Shown: positions 1 to 9,015 of the stretch, one piece after another
How the letters are laid out: each line of letters starts with the position of its first letter
How positions within the stretch are numbered: position 1 is the stretch's first letter
Origin: Arachis hypogaea
Lineage: Eukaryota > Streptophyta > Magnoliopsida > Fabales > Fabaceae
Assembly (NCBI RefSeq): GCF_003086295.3
Contig: NC_092045.1
Span: forward strand, 93,820,693-93,884,692
Length of the DNA: 64,000 nt
Direction: 5' to 3'
Program-made: the position numbers and the translations under genes
The notes under the pieces: model-generated
What the model was told of the DNA's origin: nothing
The model's input: the letters and a program-made list of their open reading frames with translations, nothing else
Databases searched by the model: none

Positions 1-269
1 AGAAAAATTTTAAAAGCATGCAATTGACACCAAACTTAAAAATTAACACAAGACTCAAACAAGAAACACAAAATATTTTTTATTTTTATGGTTTTCTAAT
101 TTTTTTGTATTTTTATTAATTTTTTTTTTCGAAAAACATTTTTGGAAAAACGAAAAATATAAGAAATTTTTGAAAAAGATTTTTGAAAAGAAAGTTACCT
201 AATCTGAGCAACAAGATGAACCGTCAGTTGTCCATACTCAAACAATCCCCGGCAACGGCGCCAAAAACT
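1..269 (-). mobile_element. Leader and primer site of a second, left-hand copy of the gypsy element
   Basis: This stretch is nearly identical to 8,747-9,015, the untranslated leader just inside the 5' LTR of the neighbouring element, and carries the same primer site (complement of TGGCGCCGTTGCCGGGG at 247-263). I saw only about one substitution and a T-run length change. It therefore belongs to another element extending left of the window that uses the LTR at 270-2,086 as its own 5' LTR. Only leader is visible; no coding sequence. Confidence 0.8.
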
Positions 270-2086
270 TGGTGGACGAAATTGTGATCACTATTCTTTT
301 CAAGTTGTTTGTCTTTGTATGAAATCATTATTATGGCACTAGTTGAATTCACAACTCCGTTCAACTAACCAGCAAGTGTACTGGGTCGTCCAAGTAATAA
401 ACCTTACGTGAGTAAGGGTCGATCCCACAGAGATTGTTGGTATGAAGCAAGCTATGGTCACCTTGTAAATCTCAGTTAGGCAGATTAAAATGGTTTATGG
501 GTTTCGAAAATAAAGATAAAAGAATAGATTAAATAAAAGGATAGAAGACTTATGCAGATTCATTGGTGGGAATTTCAGATAAGCGAATGGAGGTGCTGCA
601 TGGCTCAAGGACGCCTGCTCTCCTACTGCTTCTACTCAATCCTTCATACTCCTTTCCATGGCAAGCTTTGTATAGGGGTTCACCATCAGCTGTGGCTACT
701 TTCATCCTCTCGGGAAAATGATCCTATGCGGTTGTCAGTCGCACGGCTAATCGTCTGGAGGCATCACCCATGGTTGATGGCTACATCCCATCCTCGCAGT
801 GAAAACTAATGCTCACGCACTCTGTCACAGTACGGCTAATCACCGGTTGGTTCCCGCTCCTACTGGAATAGAATCCCTTGATTCTTTTGCGTCTGTCACT
901 AACGCCCAGCAGGTTACAAGTTTGAAGCACGTCACAGTCATTCATTACCGGAATCCTACTCGGAATACCACAGACAAGGTGAGACTTTCCGGATTCCCAG
1001 GATCCTACTCGGAATACCACAGACAAGGTGAGACTTTCCGGATCCTCATAAATGCCGCCATCTATCTAGCTTATACCATGAAGATTCTGTTGGGGAATCT
1101 AAGAGATACACGTTCAAGCTCTGTTTCATGTAGAACGGAAGTGGTTGTCAATCACACGCGTTCATAAGTGAGAATGATAATGAGGGTAATTTGACTCATA
1201 ACATTCATCATGTTCTTGGGTACGAATGAATATCTTGGAATAAGAATAAGAGAGATTTGAATAAAAGATAATAGAATTGCATTAATACTTGAGGTACAGC
1301 AGAGCTCCACACCCTTAATCTATGGTGTGCAGAAACTCCACCGTTGAAAATACATAAGTAAAAGAGGTTCAGGCATGGCCGAATGGCCAGCCCTCTCCTA
1401 ACGTGATCAATGATCTCCTAAGATGAAGAATAAAACAGAACTGAGACCAAAGATGTCTAATACAATAGATAAATGTCCTATATATACTAGACTAGCTACT
1501 AGGGTTTACATGAGTAAGTAATTGATGCATAAATTCACTTCCGGGGCCCACTTGGTGTATGCTTGGGCTGAGCTTGATTAATCCACGAGCTGAGGCATCT
1601 CTTGGAGTTGAACTCTGAGTTATGACGTGTTTTGGGCGTTCAACTCCGGATCATGACGTTTTTCTGGCGTTTAACTCCAGACAGCAGCATGAACTTGGCG
1701 TTCAACGCCAAGTTACGTCGTCAATCTTCGAATAAAGTATGGACTATTATATATTGCTGGAAAGCCCTGGATGTCTACTTTCCAACGCCGTTGAGAGCGC
1801 GCCAATTGGAGTTCTGTAGCTCCAGAAAATCCATTTCGAGTGCAGGGAGGTCAGATTCCAACAGCATCAGCAGTCCTTTTGTCAGCCTTCTTCAGAGTTT
1901 TGCTCAAATCCCTCAATTTCAGTCAGAATTTACCTGAAATCACAGAAAAACACACAAACTCATAGTAAAGTCCAGAAATGTGAATTTAACATAAAAAACT
2001 AATGAAAACATCCCTAAAAGTAGCTTAAACTTACTAAAAACGATACAAAAACAATGCCAAAAAGCGTATAAATTATCCGCTCATCA
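270..2086 (-). repeat. LTR shared by two elements (3' LTR of the one, 5' LTR of the other)
   Basis: Begins, in minus sense, TGATGAGCGG at 2,086 and ends in CCA at 270, directly before the primer site. It aligns base for base with 9,016-10,832. In element sense it holds three 31-bp-spaced palindromic units (1,633-1,714), a TATATATA box at 1,479-1,486 and a U5 with the stretch GGGTCGATCCCACAGAG (415-431 on the plus strand). A 42-bp direct duplication lies at about 950-1,045. Open frames here (for example 799-1,167) recur in the other LTR and are not genes. Confidence 0.92.
1479..1486 (-). promoter_or_regulatory. Putative TATA box of the left LTR
   Basis: TATATATA on the minus strand, about 145 bp downstream (element sense) of the palindromic units in U3. 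The same motif in the right LTR is at 10,225-10,232. Position and AT content fit the retroelement promoter; the start site itself cannot be seen. Confidence 0.55.
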
Positions 2087-3110
2087 CAACACCAAACATA
2101 AATTGTTGCTTGTTCCCAAGCAACTGAAAATCAAATAGGATAAAAAGAAGAGAATATACTATAAAGTCCAAAATATCAATGAATATTAATTTAATTACAT
2201 GAGCGGGACTTGTAGCTTTTTGCTTCTGAACAGTTTTGGCATCTCACTTTTTCCTTTGTAGTTTAGAGTGATTGGCATCTCTAGGAACTTAGAATTTTGG
2301 ATAGTGTTATTGACTTTCCTAGTTAAGCATGTTGATTCTTGAACACAGCTACTCATGAGTCTTGGCTGTGGCCCTAAGCACTTTGTCTTCCAGTATTACC
2401 ACCGGATACACAAATGCCACAGACACATAACTGGGTGAACCTTTTCAGATTGTGACTCAGCTTTGCTAAAGTCCCCAGTTAGTGGTGTCCAGAGCTCTTA
2501 AGCACACTCTTTTGCTTTGGATCACGACTTTAACCACTTAGTCTCAAGCTTTTCACTTGGACCTTCATGACACAAGCACATGGTTAGGGACAGCTTGATT
2601 TAGCCGCTTAGGCCTGGATTTAATTTCCTTGGGCCCTCCTATCCATTAATGCTCAAAGCCTTGGATCCTTTGCTTTTTCTTTCTAAAATTTTTGCCCCCT
2701 TTTTTTTCTGCTTTTTCTTGCTTCAAGAATCAATTTCATGATGTTTTTCAGATCATCAATAACATTTCTCTTTGTTCATCATTCTTTCAAGAGCCAACAA
2801 TTTTAACACTCATAAGCAACAATATCAAAAGACATATGCACTGTTCAATCATTCATTCAGAAAACAAAAAGTATTGTCACCACATCAATATAATTAAATT
2901 AAATTCAATAATAATTTTCGAAAATTATGTACTTCTTGTTCTTTTGAATTAAAACATTTTTCTTTTAAGAGAGGTGAAGGACTAATGGATTTTATTCATA
3001 ATCTTTAAGGCATGGTTACACACTAATGATCATGAAGTAGAGACACAAAATATAAATGAACACAATACTTAAAAACCGAAAACAGAAAGAAATAAAGAAC
3101 AAGGAATGAA
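2087..3110 (-). other. Noncoding tail of the gypsy element before its 3' LTR
   Basis: About 1 kb with no credible protein. The part at 2,210-2,690 matches, in reverse complement, 61,900-62,400 of the second gypsy element, although the two are old and young copies of different families. Next to the LTR lies a copy of the recurrent motif (complement of TAAGTTTGGTGT, one base changed, 2,089-2,100) instead of a clear polypurine tract. Confidence 0.7.
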
Positions 3111-3118
3111 TCCACCTC

Positions 3119-4257
3119 TTAGTGGCGTTTTCTTCTTGAAGGACCAACAATGTCCTTAAGCTCTTCTATGTCCCTTCCTTGCCTTTGTTGCTCCTCCCTC
3201 ATTGCTCTTTGATCTTCTCTTATTTCTTGGAGAATGATGGAGTGCTCATGATGTTCCACCCTTAGTTGTTCAACATTATGACTCAAATCTTCTAAAGAGG
3301 TACTGAGTTGCTCCCAATAGTTGTTGGGAGGAAAGTGCATTCCTTGAGGCATTTGTTGATGATGAACTTCCTCAAGTTCTTCTTGAGGGCCGTGAGGAAC
3401 TTCTCTTGTTTGCTCCATCCTCTTCTATGTGATGGGCTTGTCTTCTTCAATGGAGACATCTCCATCTATGATAACTCCAGCCGAGTAACATAGGTGACAT
3501 ATAAGGTGGGGAAGGCTAGCCGTGCCATGTGTGAAGGCTTGTCGGCTATTTTGTAGAGTTCATTGGAGATGACTTCATGAACTTCCACTTCCTCTCCAAT
3601 CATGATGCTATGAATCATGATGGCCCGATCCACAGTAACTTCAGATCGGTTGCTTGTAGGGATGATGGATCTTTGGATGAACTCCAACCATCCTCTAGCT
3701 ACAGGCTTGAGGTCCAGTCTTCTTAGTTGGACCGGTTTGCCTTTGGAGTCTATTCTCCATTGGGCGCCTTCCACACATATGTCCATTAGGACTTGGTCCA
3801 ACCTTTGATTGAAGTTGACCCTTCTTGTGTAGGGGCGTTCATCACCTTGCATCATGGGTAAATGAAACGCCAACCTCACATTTTCCGGACTGAAATCTAA
3901 GTATTTCCCCCGAACCATTGTGATATAGTTCTTTGGATTCGGGTTCATACTTTGATCATGGTTCCTAGTGATCCATGCATTGGCATAGAACTCTTGAACC
4001 ATCAATATTCTGACTTGTTGCATGGGGTTGGTTATGACTTCCCAACCTCTTCTTTGGATTTCATGTCGGATTTCCAGATACTCATTCTTTTTTAGCTTGA
4101 AAGGGACCTCGGGGATCACCTTCTTCTTTGCCACAACATCATAGAAGTGGTCTTGATGGCTTTTGGAAATGAATCTTTCCTTCTCCCATGACTCGGAGGT
4201 GGAAGCTTTTGCCTTCCCTTTTCCTTTTCTTGAGGATACTCCGGTCTTAGGTGCCAT
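3119..4257 (-). pseudogene. Extra ORF of the gypsy element (putative plant transposon protein domain), frameshifted
   Basis: From ATG at 4,257 (MAPKTGVSSRKGKGKAK) the frame runs 263 codons to a stop at 3,466. The protein has a basic N-terminus, then SWEKERF, EYLEIRHEIQRRGWEV, LKPVARGWLEFIQ and PTSNRSEVTVDRAIMIH. Homology to the ORF at 60,338-61,471 continues in another frame past the stop: AGVIIDGDVSIEEDKPIT, a TAG near 3,437, then the glutamate-rich 99-codon stretch MEQTREVPHGPQEEL to 3,119, a likely coiled coil. A small indel near 3,480 thus explains the break. The domain is the one annotated in Pfam, as I recall, as Putative plant transposon protein; its function is unknown. It occupies the env position between pol and 3' LTR, but I see no signal peptide or membrane segment. 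Confidence 0.75.
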
Positions 4258-4293
4258 TGATGGTGAATGAAAAAAAAGCTTAGGCTTTTTACC

Positions 4294-4305
4294 ACACCAA
4301 ACTTA
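4294..4305 (-). promoter_or_regulatory. TAAGTTTGGTGT motif upstream of the extra ORF
   Basis: Complement of TAAGTTTGGTGT. It ends 36 nt before the ATG of the extra ORF; the second gypsy element has the identical motif at 60,289-60,300, 37 nt before its own ATG. Conserved spacing in two diverged elements suggests a role in expression of this ORF (inference). Confidence 0.4.
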
Positions 4306-4807
4306 AAATTTGCTCATCCTCGAGCAAGAAAGAAAAGAAGAGTAGAAGAAGAAGAAGAGAATATGGTAGAGAGGGAGAGAAGTGGGTTCGGCTATGTGGG
4401 AGAAGAAAGGGGTTGTGTTGTGTGAAAATGAAGAAGAATGGAAGGGTATTTATAGGGAGAGGGGAGGGTTAGGTTTCGGCCATTTTGGGTGGGAATGGGT
4501 GGGAAATTGAATTTGAATGTTATGGAGGTAGGTGGGGTTTATGGCGAAGAGTGGGTTGATGTGAATGGTGAATGGGGTAATTGGGAAGAGGGAGTGAGGT
4601 GATTGATGAAGAATATTGGGAATTGTGACATGGGGTATTCAAATCACAAAAATAGGATTAAGAGGTAAGGTGGGAATATGGTAGGTGGGGATCCTGTGGG
4701 GTCCACAGATCCTGAGGTGGGGATCCTGTGGGGTCCACAGTTCCTGAGGTGAAAAGAAATACCATTCCTTCACCATATAGGCATGTAAATTGCCTCCATG
4801 CATCATT

Positions 4808-5048
4808 CTGGCGTTCAAACGCCCATTGGTGCATGTTCTGGGCGTTAAACGCCCATGTAATGCATGTTTCTGGCGTTGAACGCCAGTTTCATGCTTGTTT
4901 CTGGCGTTCAGCGCCAGATTGTCCTCTGTGTGCACGTCCTGGCGTTAAACGCCAGGTTGTTGCTTGTTTTGGGCGTTCAGCGCCAGAAAGATGCTCTGTT
5001 CTGGCGTTGAACGCCAGCCAGATGCATCTTACTGGCGTTGAACGCCAG
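4808..5048. repeat. Array of eight palindromic units, about 31-bp period
   Basis: Units of the form CTGGCGTTnAACGCCAG start near 4,808, 4,838, 4,870, 4,901, 4,939, 4,969, 5,001 and 5,032. Spacings are 30-32 bp except one of 38. Variants keep dyad symmetry: the unit at 4,838 is TGGGCGTTAAACGCCCA, changed on both arms. The linkers are AT- and TG-rich and not conserved (often TGCATGTT or similar). The array lies between gag-pro and the extra ORF and codes for nothing obvious. Confidence 0.93.
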
Positions 5049-5283
5049 TCTGCGCTACCTCCAGGGTGAAAAATTTTTTTCTTCTGTTTTTGACTCTGTT
5101 TTTAATTTCTTTGATTTTTTCGTGACTCCTCATGATCATGTACCTAATTCAACACAAAAATAACACTAAAACAAAATAAAATAAAATTAGATAAATAAAA
5201 TTGGGTTGCCTCCCAACAAGCGCTTCTTTAATGTCAATAGCTTGACAGTGGCTCTCATGGAGCCACAAGATGATCAGATCAAT

Positions 5284-7536
5284 TTAGTGTGTTGTCTCCA
5301 CACCAAACTTAGAGTTTGACTGTGTGGGCTCTTCTTGACCTTGAACTGAGAGAAGCTCTTCATGCTTACTCTCTTCTGTCACAGAGGGATGGCCATGTGC
5401 CTTAAACACAAGGTAGTCCCCATTCAATTGAAGGACTAACTCTCCTCTATTGACATCTATCACAGCTTCTGCTGTGGCTAGGAAAGGTCTTCCTAGGATG
5501 ATGGATTCATCATCTTCCTTTCTAGTGTCTAGGATTATGAAATCAGCAGGGATGTAAAGGCCTTCAACCTTTACTAGCACGTCCTCTGTTATTCCATAAG
5601 CTTGTCTCATTGACTTATCTGCCAATTGTAATGAGAACAAGGCAGGTTGTACCTCAATGATTCCCAGCTTCTCCATTACAGAGAGTGGCATCAGATTTAT
5701 CCCTGACCCAAGATCACATAGAGCTTTTTCAAAGCTCATGGTGCCAATGGTGCAAGGTATTAAGAACTTGCCAGGATCTTGTTTCTTTTGAGGTAGAGTT
5801 TTCTGAATCCAAGTATCCAGTTCACTAATGAGCAAGGGAGGTTCACTTTCCCAAGTCTCATTACCAAACAGCTTGGCATTCAGCTTCATGATAGCTCCTA
5901 AGTATTGAGCAACTTGCTCTCCAGTCACATCTTCATCCTCTTCAGAGGATGAATATTCTTCAGAGCTCATGAATGGCAGAAGGAGATTTAATGGAATCTC
6001 TATGGTCTCTGTATGAGCCTCAGATTCCTCAGGATCCTTAATAGGAAGCTCCTTCTTGCTTGAAGGACATCCCAGGAGGTCTTCCTCACTAGAATTTTTG
6101 TCCTCCTCCTCCCCTATGCATTCGGCCACTTTGATTAAATCAATGGCCTTGCACTCTCCTTTTGGATTCTCTTCTGTATTGCTTGGGAGAACACTGGGAG
6201 GAGTTTCAATGACTTTCTTACTCAGCTGGCCTACTTGTGCTTCCAGATTTCTGATGGAAGATCTGGTTTCATTCATGAAACTGAAAGTGGCCTTTGACAG
6301 ATCAGAGACTATATTGGCTAAATTAGAAGTGTTTTGTTCAGAATTCTCTGTTTGTTGCTGAGAAGATGATGGATATGGCTTACTATTGTTCAGCCTATTG
6401 CGTCCACCATTATTAAAGCCTTGTTGAGGCTTTTGTTGATCCTTCCAGGAGAAATTTGGATGATTTCTCCATGATGGGTTATAGGTGTTTCCATATGGTT
6501 CACCCATGTAATTAACCTCTGCCATGGCAGGGTTTTCAGGATCATAAGCTTCTTCAGAAGCTACCTCTCTAGTGCTGTTGGATGCATGTTGCAGTCCATT
6601 CAGATTTTGAGAGATCATGTTGACCTGTTGAGTCAACACTTTGTTCTGAGCCAATATGGCATTCAGAGCATCAATTTCAAGAACTCCTTTCTTCTGAGAT
6701 ATCCCATTGTTCACGGAATTCCTCTCAGAGGTATACATGAACTGGTTGTTTGCAACCATGTCAATGAGTTCTTGAGCCTCTTCAGGCGTTTTCTTCAGGT
6801 GAATAGATCCACCTGCAGAATGGTCCAGTGACATTTTCGAAAATTCAGAGAGACCATAATAGAATATATCTAACATGGTCCATTCTGAGAACATGTCAGA
6901 TGGACATCTTTTGGTCAGCTGCTTGTATCTTTCCCAAGCTTCATAGAGGGATTCACCATCTTTCTGCTTGAAGGTTTGAACATCCACTCTCAGCTTGCTC
7001 AGCTTTTGAGGAGGAAAGAATTTATCCAAGAAGGTAGTGACCAGCTTATCCCAGGAGTCCAGGCTATCCTTAGGTTGTGAATCCAACCATATTCTAGCTC
7101 TGTCTCTTACAGCAAAAGGGAAAAGCATGAGTCTGTAGACTTCAGGATCAACTCCATTCGTCTTTACAGTCTCACAGATCTGCAAGAACTCAGTTAAGAA
7201 CTGATAAGGATCTTCAGATGGAAGTCCATAAAACTTGCAGTTTTGTTGCATTAATGCAACTAGTTGAGGCTTAAGCTCAAAGTTATTGGCTCCAATGGCA
7301 GGAATGGAGATGCTTCTTCCATCAAACTTGGACGTTGGCTTTGTGAAGTCACCAAGCATTCTCCTTGCATTATTATTATTATTATTTTCGGCTGCCATGT
7401 CCTTCTCTTGTTCGAAAATTTCTGAAAGGTTGTTTCTGGATTGTTGTAATTTAGCTTCTCTTAATTTTCTCTTCAGAGTCCTTTCAGGTTTTGGATCAAT
7501 TTCAACAAGAGTGCCTTTTTCCCTGTTCCTGCTCAT
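5284..7536 (-). CDS. Gag-protease polyprotein of the non-autonomous gypsy element
   Basis: An open frame of 750 codons starting MSRNREKGTLVEIDPKPER. Residues about 55-260 form the retrotransposon gag domain (PQLVALMQQNCKFYGLP, LMLFPFAVRDRARIWLDS, LDIFYYGLSEFSKMSLD). Residues about 340-400 are rich in N, Q and W, with no CCHC zinc knuckle visible. A glutamate/serine-rich stretch (about 460-560) leads to an aspartic protease: MIPCTIGT-like FLIPCTIGT, the active-site region LCDLGSGINLMP with D608, and IILGRPFLATAEAVIDV. Most plant relatives read DLGAS here; DLGSG is unusual. The frame is intact, so Gag may still be made, but no polymerase follows. The start is the first Met of the frame and fits the family. 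Confidence 0.9.
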   Translation of the reverse strand: MSRNREKGTLVEIDPKPERTLKRKLREAKLQQSRNNLSEIFEQEKDMAAENNNNNNARRMLGDFTKPTSKFDGRSISIPAIGANNFELKPQLVALMQQNCKFYGLPSEDPYQFLTEFLQICETVKTNGVDPEVYRLMLFPFAVRDRARIWLDSQPKDSLDSWDKLVTTFLDKFFPPQKLSKLRVDVQTFKQKDGESLYEAWERYKQLTKRCPSDMFSEWTMLDIFYYGLSEFSKMSLDHSAGGSIHLKKTPEEAQELIDMVANNQFMYTSERNSVNNGISQKKGVLEIDALNAILAQNKVLTQQVNMISQNLNGLQHASNSTREVASEEAYDPENPAMAEVNYMGEPYGNTYNPSWRNHPNFSWKDQQKPQQGFNNGGRNRLNNSKPYPSSSQQQTENSEQNTSNLANIVSDLSKATFSFMNETRSSIRNLEAQVGQLSKKVIETPPSVLPSNTEENPKGECKAIDLIKVAECIGEEEDKNSSEEDLLGCPSSKKELPIKDPEESEAHTETIEIPLNLLLPFMSSEEYSSSEEDEDVTGEQVAQYLGAIMKLNAKLFGNETWESEPPLLISELDTWIQKTLPQKKQDPGKFLIPCTIGTMSFEKALCDLGSGINLMPLSVMEKLGIIEVQPALFSLQLADKSMRQAYGITEDVLVKVEGLYIPADFIILDTRKEDDESIILGRPFLATAEAVIDVNRGELVLQLNGDYLVFKAHGHPSVTEESKHEELLSVQGQEEPTQSNSKFGVETTH

Positions 7537-7539
7537 ATG

Positions 7540-9015
7540 AAAGAGAAGAAAACAAGAAAAGAAAGAGGAATCCTCTATGTCACAGTATAGAGATTCCTTT
7601 ATTGTTAGTAGAAGAAGAAAGGGGTAGAAGAAAGAAGAAGGATGGATTCGGATTTGGATGAAGAGAGGTGAAGAGAAGAGTTAGTAATTAAATAAATAAA
7701 AAAGAATAAGAAAAGAGAAAGAAGATTTCGAAAATAATTTTTGAAAAAGAAGTTAGTAATTTCGAAAATTAAAAATAAAATAAGTTTAAAATTAAAATTT
7801 AAAACAATTAAAAAGAATTTTTGAAAAAGAGAGGGATATTTTCGAAAATAGAAGAGAGAGAAGTAGTTAAGTGGTTTTGAAAAAGATAAGAAACAAACAG
7901 GAAGTTAGTTAGTTGATTGAAAAAGATTTGAAATCAAATTTTGAAAAAGATAAGAAGATAAGAAGTTAGATAAGTTATTTTGAAATCAAATTTTGAAAAA
8001 GATTTAATTTTTAAAATTACTTAACTAACAAGAAACTATAAGATAAGATTCTAGAACTTAAAGATTGAACCTTTCTTAACAAGAAAGTAACAAACTTCAA
8101 ATTTTTGAACCAATCACATTACTTGTTAGTTAATTTTCGAAAATTAGATATAAAAGATAAGAAAAATATTTTGGAAATATTTTGAAAAAGATTTTTGAAA
8201 TTTTCGAAAATTATAAAAAATGAAAAAGATATGATTTTTGAAAAAGATTTTGAAAAGATAAGCTTTTTAAAATTTGAAATTTTGACTTGACTTGTAAGAA
8301 ACAACTAATTTTGAAAATTTTTTGACCAAGTCAACCCAAAATTTCAAAAATTTGGAGGAAAATAAGGAAAAGATATTTTTTTGATTTTTGAATATTTTAA
8401 TTATGAGAGAGAAAAACAACAAAAATACTCAATGCATGAAATTTTTAGATCAAAACAATGAATGCATGCAAGAATGCTATGAATGTCAAGATGAACACCA
8501 AGAACACTTTGAAGATCATGATGAACATCAAGAACATAATTTTGAAAAATTTTTTATGCAAAGAAAACATGCAAGACACCAAACTTAGAAATCTTTAATG
8601 CATGGAAAATATGAATGCAAAAGTGCACATGAAAAACAAGAAAAGACACAAAACAAGAAATCATCAAGATCAAACAAGAAGACTTGTCAAAAACAACTTG
8701 AAGATCATGAAGAACACTATGAATGCATGGATTTTTCGAAAAATGCAAGAAAAATTTTAAAAGCATGCAATTGACACCAAACTTAAAAATTAACACAAGA
8801 CTCAAACAAGAAACACAAAATATTTTTTATTTTTATGGTTTTCTAATTTTTTTGTATTTTTATTAATTTTTTTTTCGAAAAACATTTTTGGAAAAACGAA
8901 AAATATAAGAAATTTTTGAAAAAGATTTTTGAAAAGAAAGTTACCTAATCTGAGCAACAAGATGAACCGTCAGTTGTCCATACTCGAACAATCCCCGGCA
9001 ACGGCGCCAAAAACT
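7540..9015 (-). other. AT-rich leader of the gypsy element
   Basis: About 1.45 kb of A-rich leader with many repeats of GAAAAAGATTTTGAAA type on the plus strand and no credible protein. Two copies of the complement of TAAGTTTGGTGT occur at 8,576-8,587 and 8,774-8,785. The last 269 bp match positions 1-269. Confidence 0.8.
8993..9009 (-). other. Primer binding site, tRNA-Asp type
   Basis: Minus strand TGGCGCCGTTGCCGGGG, starting 6 nt inside the LTR end. It is the kind of sequence complementary to the 3' end of plant tRNA-Asp used by Athila/Tat-lineage elements. An identical site lies at 247-263. Confidence 0.85.

Noticed and set aside
799..1167. 122-codon open frame, repeated at 9,545-9,913
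   Set aside because: Both copies lie inside LTRs and are simply the same LTR sequence; no protein family recognised.
3466..4257. Extra ORF as a retroviral envelope
   Set aside because: It has the env position but no signal peptide, transmembrane segment or cysteine pattern; the plant transposon-protein similarity explains it better.
4808..5048. CRISPR-like array (short regular repeats with ~14-bp spacers)
   Set aside because: The repeats are palindromic and degenerate, lie in a plant retrotransposon, and recur in its LTRs and gag; there are no cas genes and the genome is eukaryotic.
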